From positions 1 through 6,665 of the forward strand of contig CAMXUZ010000025.1 of assembly GCA_947251855.1 (NCBI GenBank): a stretch of DNA of 6,665 bases, given 5' to 3'. The notes under the pieces were generated by a model. The model ran no database searches, was not told where the DNA came from, and saw nothing but the letters and a program-made list of their open reading frames with translations. The position numbers were made by a program, and so were the translations under genes. The stretch is from an uncultured Ruaniaceae bacterium. Lineage in GTDB: Bacteria; Actinomycetota; Actinomycetes; Actinomycetales; Beutenbergiaceae. Positions 6,040-6,665 of the stretch are shown here, piece by piece (the stretch's first letter is position 1; every line of letters begins with the position of its first letter).

Positions 6040-6069
6040 ACGTTACGCGAAATCGCGCCGTTTGGTCAA
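6040..6069 (-). promoter_or_regulatory. Putative promoter of the rpmH-rsmG operon
   Basis: Minus-strand TTGACC (6064-6069, five of six bases of the -35 consensus) is followed after 18 bases by TAACGT (6040-6045), which fits the TAnnnT -10 form usual in actinobacteria. Transcription would start near 6033 and leave a leader of about 95 bases before rpmH. The spacer holds a small dyad, CGCGA-AA-TCGCG (6046-6057). It is the best promoter match I found in the dnaA-rpmH gap. Confidence 0.5.
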
Positions 6070-6084
6070 ACTCCACCGGCGCCC

Positions 6085-6100
6085 CGTGACCGGCATCACG
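6085..6100. promoter_or_regulatory. CRP/GlxR-like inverted repeat
   Basis: CGTGA-N6-TCACG has the half-sites and exact 6-base spacing of the CRP/FNR-family consensus TGTGA-N6-TCACA, differing only at the outermost bases. Its centre (about 6092) lies close to 60 bases upstream of the predicted rpmH transcription start, near the classical class I activator position. It could equally serve dnaA on the other side, or be a chance dyad. No CRP gene is in the window. Confidence 0.3.
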
Positions 6101-6122
6101 AGCAACTTCTCGTTACCGGTAA

Positions 6123-6256
6123 GAATCCACACTTTCCACAGGTTTCCATGCCACGGCTTGTGGATATCTCGTAAGATTACAACCTGTCCACAGCTTGGAA
6201 GACGAGGCGGTACCGTTTTCCTTAGCATCCACAGTTGTGGATAACGTTGGGGATAT
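6123..6256. promoter_or_regulatory. DnaA-box cluster upstream of dnaA (dnaA control region / possible origin part)
   Basis: Six nine-base matches share the TCCACA core of the DnaA box (TTATCCACA or TTGTCCACA). They are 6123-6131 (+, GAATCCACA), 6132-6140 (+, CTTTCCACA), 6159-6167 (-, ATATCCACA, one mismatch), 6184-6192 (+, CTGTCCACA, one mismatch), 6225-6233 (+, GCATCCACA) and 6236-6244 (-, TTATCCACA, perfect). A weak seventh is at 6248-6256 (-, ATATCCCCA). The last two good boxes face each other and form a 7-bp inverted repeat with a 2-base gap. DnaA bound here would be expected to repress or tune its own gene. The main origin in many actinobacteria is between dnaA and dnaN, outside this window, and no clear AT-rich unwinding element is seen here. 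Confidence 0.8.
6172..6177 (+). promoter_or_regulatory. Possible -10 element for dnaA
   Basis: TAAGAT fits the TAnnnT form and lies between two one-mismatch DnaA boxes (6159-6167 and 6184-6192), a position suited to autoregulation. No recognisable -35 sits 16-18 bases upstream, and the leader to dnaA would be about 135 bases. A second weak option is TAGCAT at 6223-6228. Confidence 0.25.
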
Positions 6257-6320
6257 GTAGGAAGGTCCCGTCGGTGACGCCCACGATCGGCGAAAACCAG
6301 GTTCAGGTATTGGAGGTGCG

Positions 6321-6665
6321 GTGGTCATCGCGGAAAACGAAGACAACACTCTCTCCCTCGCGTGGGAGGAAGCAGTCGAGAACCTGCAGCGCCGTGACCT
6401 CCTGCCCGCCTCCTCCTTAGCCTTCGTCCGCCTCACCGTGCCGGTGGGGATCATTAACGACACGGTCCTTCTCGCGGTCGGGAGCGACTTCGCCAAAGAG
6501 TTCCTGGAAACACGCGTGCGTGAACCGCTCAACGCCGCCCTCAGTGATGCCGTCGGCCAAGAGGTGCGCTTCGCCGTCACCGTCGATCCCAGTCTGGACG
6601 ACAACGTTGCTGACCCGCAGTCACCTGCCCCGCAGCCGCGCCCCGATGAGGATCACCAACCGGAG
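6321..6665 (+). CDS. dnaA: Chromosomal replication initiator DnaA, N-terminal part (partial)
   Basis: The gene runs off the right edge; 115 codons are visible. DnaA binds DnaA boxes at the origin, forms an ATP-dependent filament that opens the duplex, and loads the replicative helicase. Domain I is visible at about 11-90, beginning around W15 (LAWEEAVENL), with FVRLTVPVGIINDTVLLAV (35-53), the block DFAKEFLETRVREPLNAAL (56-74) and VRFAVTVDP (82-90), all matching actinobacterial DnaA. From about 91 an acidic, Pro- and Gln-rich stretch is the start of the flexible domain II linker. The ATPase and DNA-binding domains lie outside. I take the GTG at 6321 as start. It follows GGAGG (6312-6316) with a rather short 4-base gap, and no other start codon in frame fits nearby. 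It is divergent from rpmH, with DnaA boxes just upstream. Confidence 0.95.
   Translation, partial: MVIAENEDNTLSLAWEEAVENLQRRDLLPASSLAFVRLTVPVGIINDTVLLAVGSDFAKEFLETRVREPLNAALSDAVGQEVRFAVTVDPSLDDNVADPQSPAPQPRPDEDHQPE

Overview
This window is the replication-origin neighbourhood of a high-GC Gram-positive (Actinomycetota) chromosome. The gene order dnaA | rpmH-rnpA-yidD-yidC-jag(khpB)-rsmG-parA-parB, the perfect parS sites, the actinobacterial type of ParA/ParB and the GTG starts all point there. A D-Ala-D-Ala-ligase-like gene facing parB, and the character of the DnaA N-terminus, make an order such as Micrococcales likely. That last step is inference; the genus cannot be read from this sequence.

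Layout: the 3' end of a D-alanine--D-alanine-ligase-type ATP-grasp gene (1-141, +) is followed by about 720 bases with no convincing gene but two parS sites. From 863 to 5937 everything reads on the minus strand: parB and parA (chromosome segregation), rsmG (16S rRNA methylation), jag/khpB (RNA-binding), yidC and yidD (membrane protein insertion), rnpA (RNase P protein) and rpmH (ribosomal protein L34). From rpmH to rsmG the genes are tightly packed, with a 1-nt gap, overlaps of 4, 14 and 8 nt, and one 26-nt gap, so they look like one transcript. A 136-base gap holding a perfect parS and a possible promoter separates rsmG from parA.

The 383 bases between rpmH and dnaA hold the control signals. 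There is a good minus-strand promoter for the rpmH operon, a CRP/GlxR-like half-palindrome pair upstream of it, and a cluster of DnaA-box-like sequences, one perfect, just ahead of dnaA. dnaA itself (6321 onward, +) is cut by the window end after domain I and part of the linker. In many actinobacteria the unwinding origin lies between dnaA and dnaN, which is outside this window. The cluster here may therefore serve dnaA autoregulation, origin function, or both.

Together these genes link initiation (DnaA), origin segregation (ParA, ParB, parS), ribosome production (L34, RsmG), tRNA processing (RnpA) and membrane insertion (YidC, YidD, KhpB). I find no novel defence, mobile or biosynthetic system. 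The notable items are regulatory: the parS array including one inside parB, the DnaA-box dyad, the CRP-like site and the unexplained 720-base gap.
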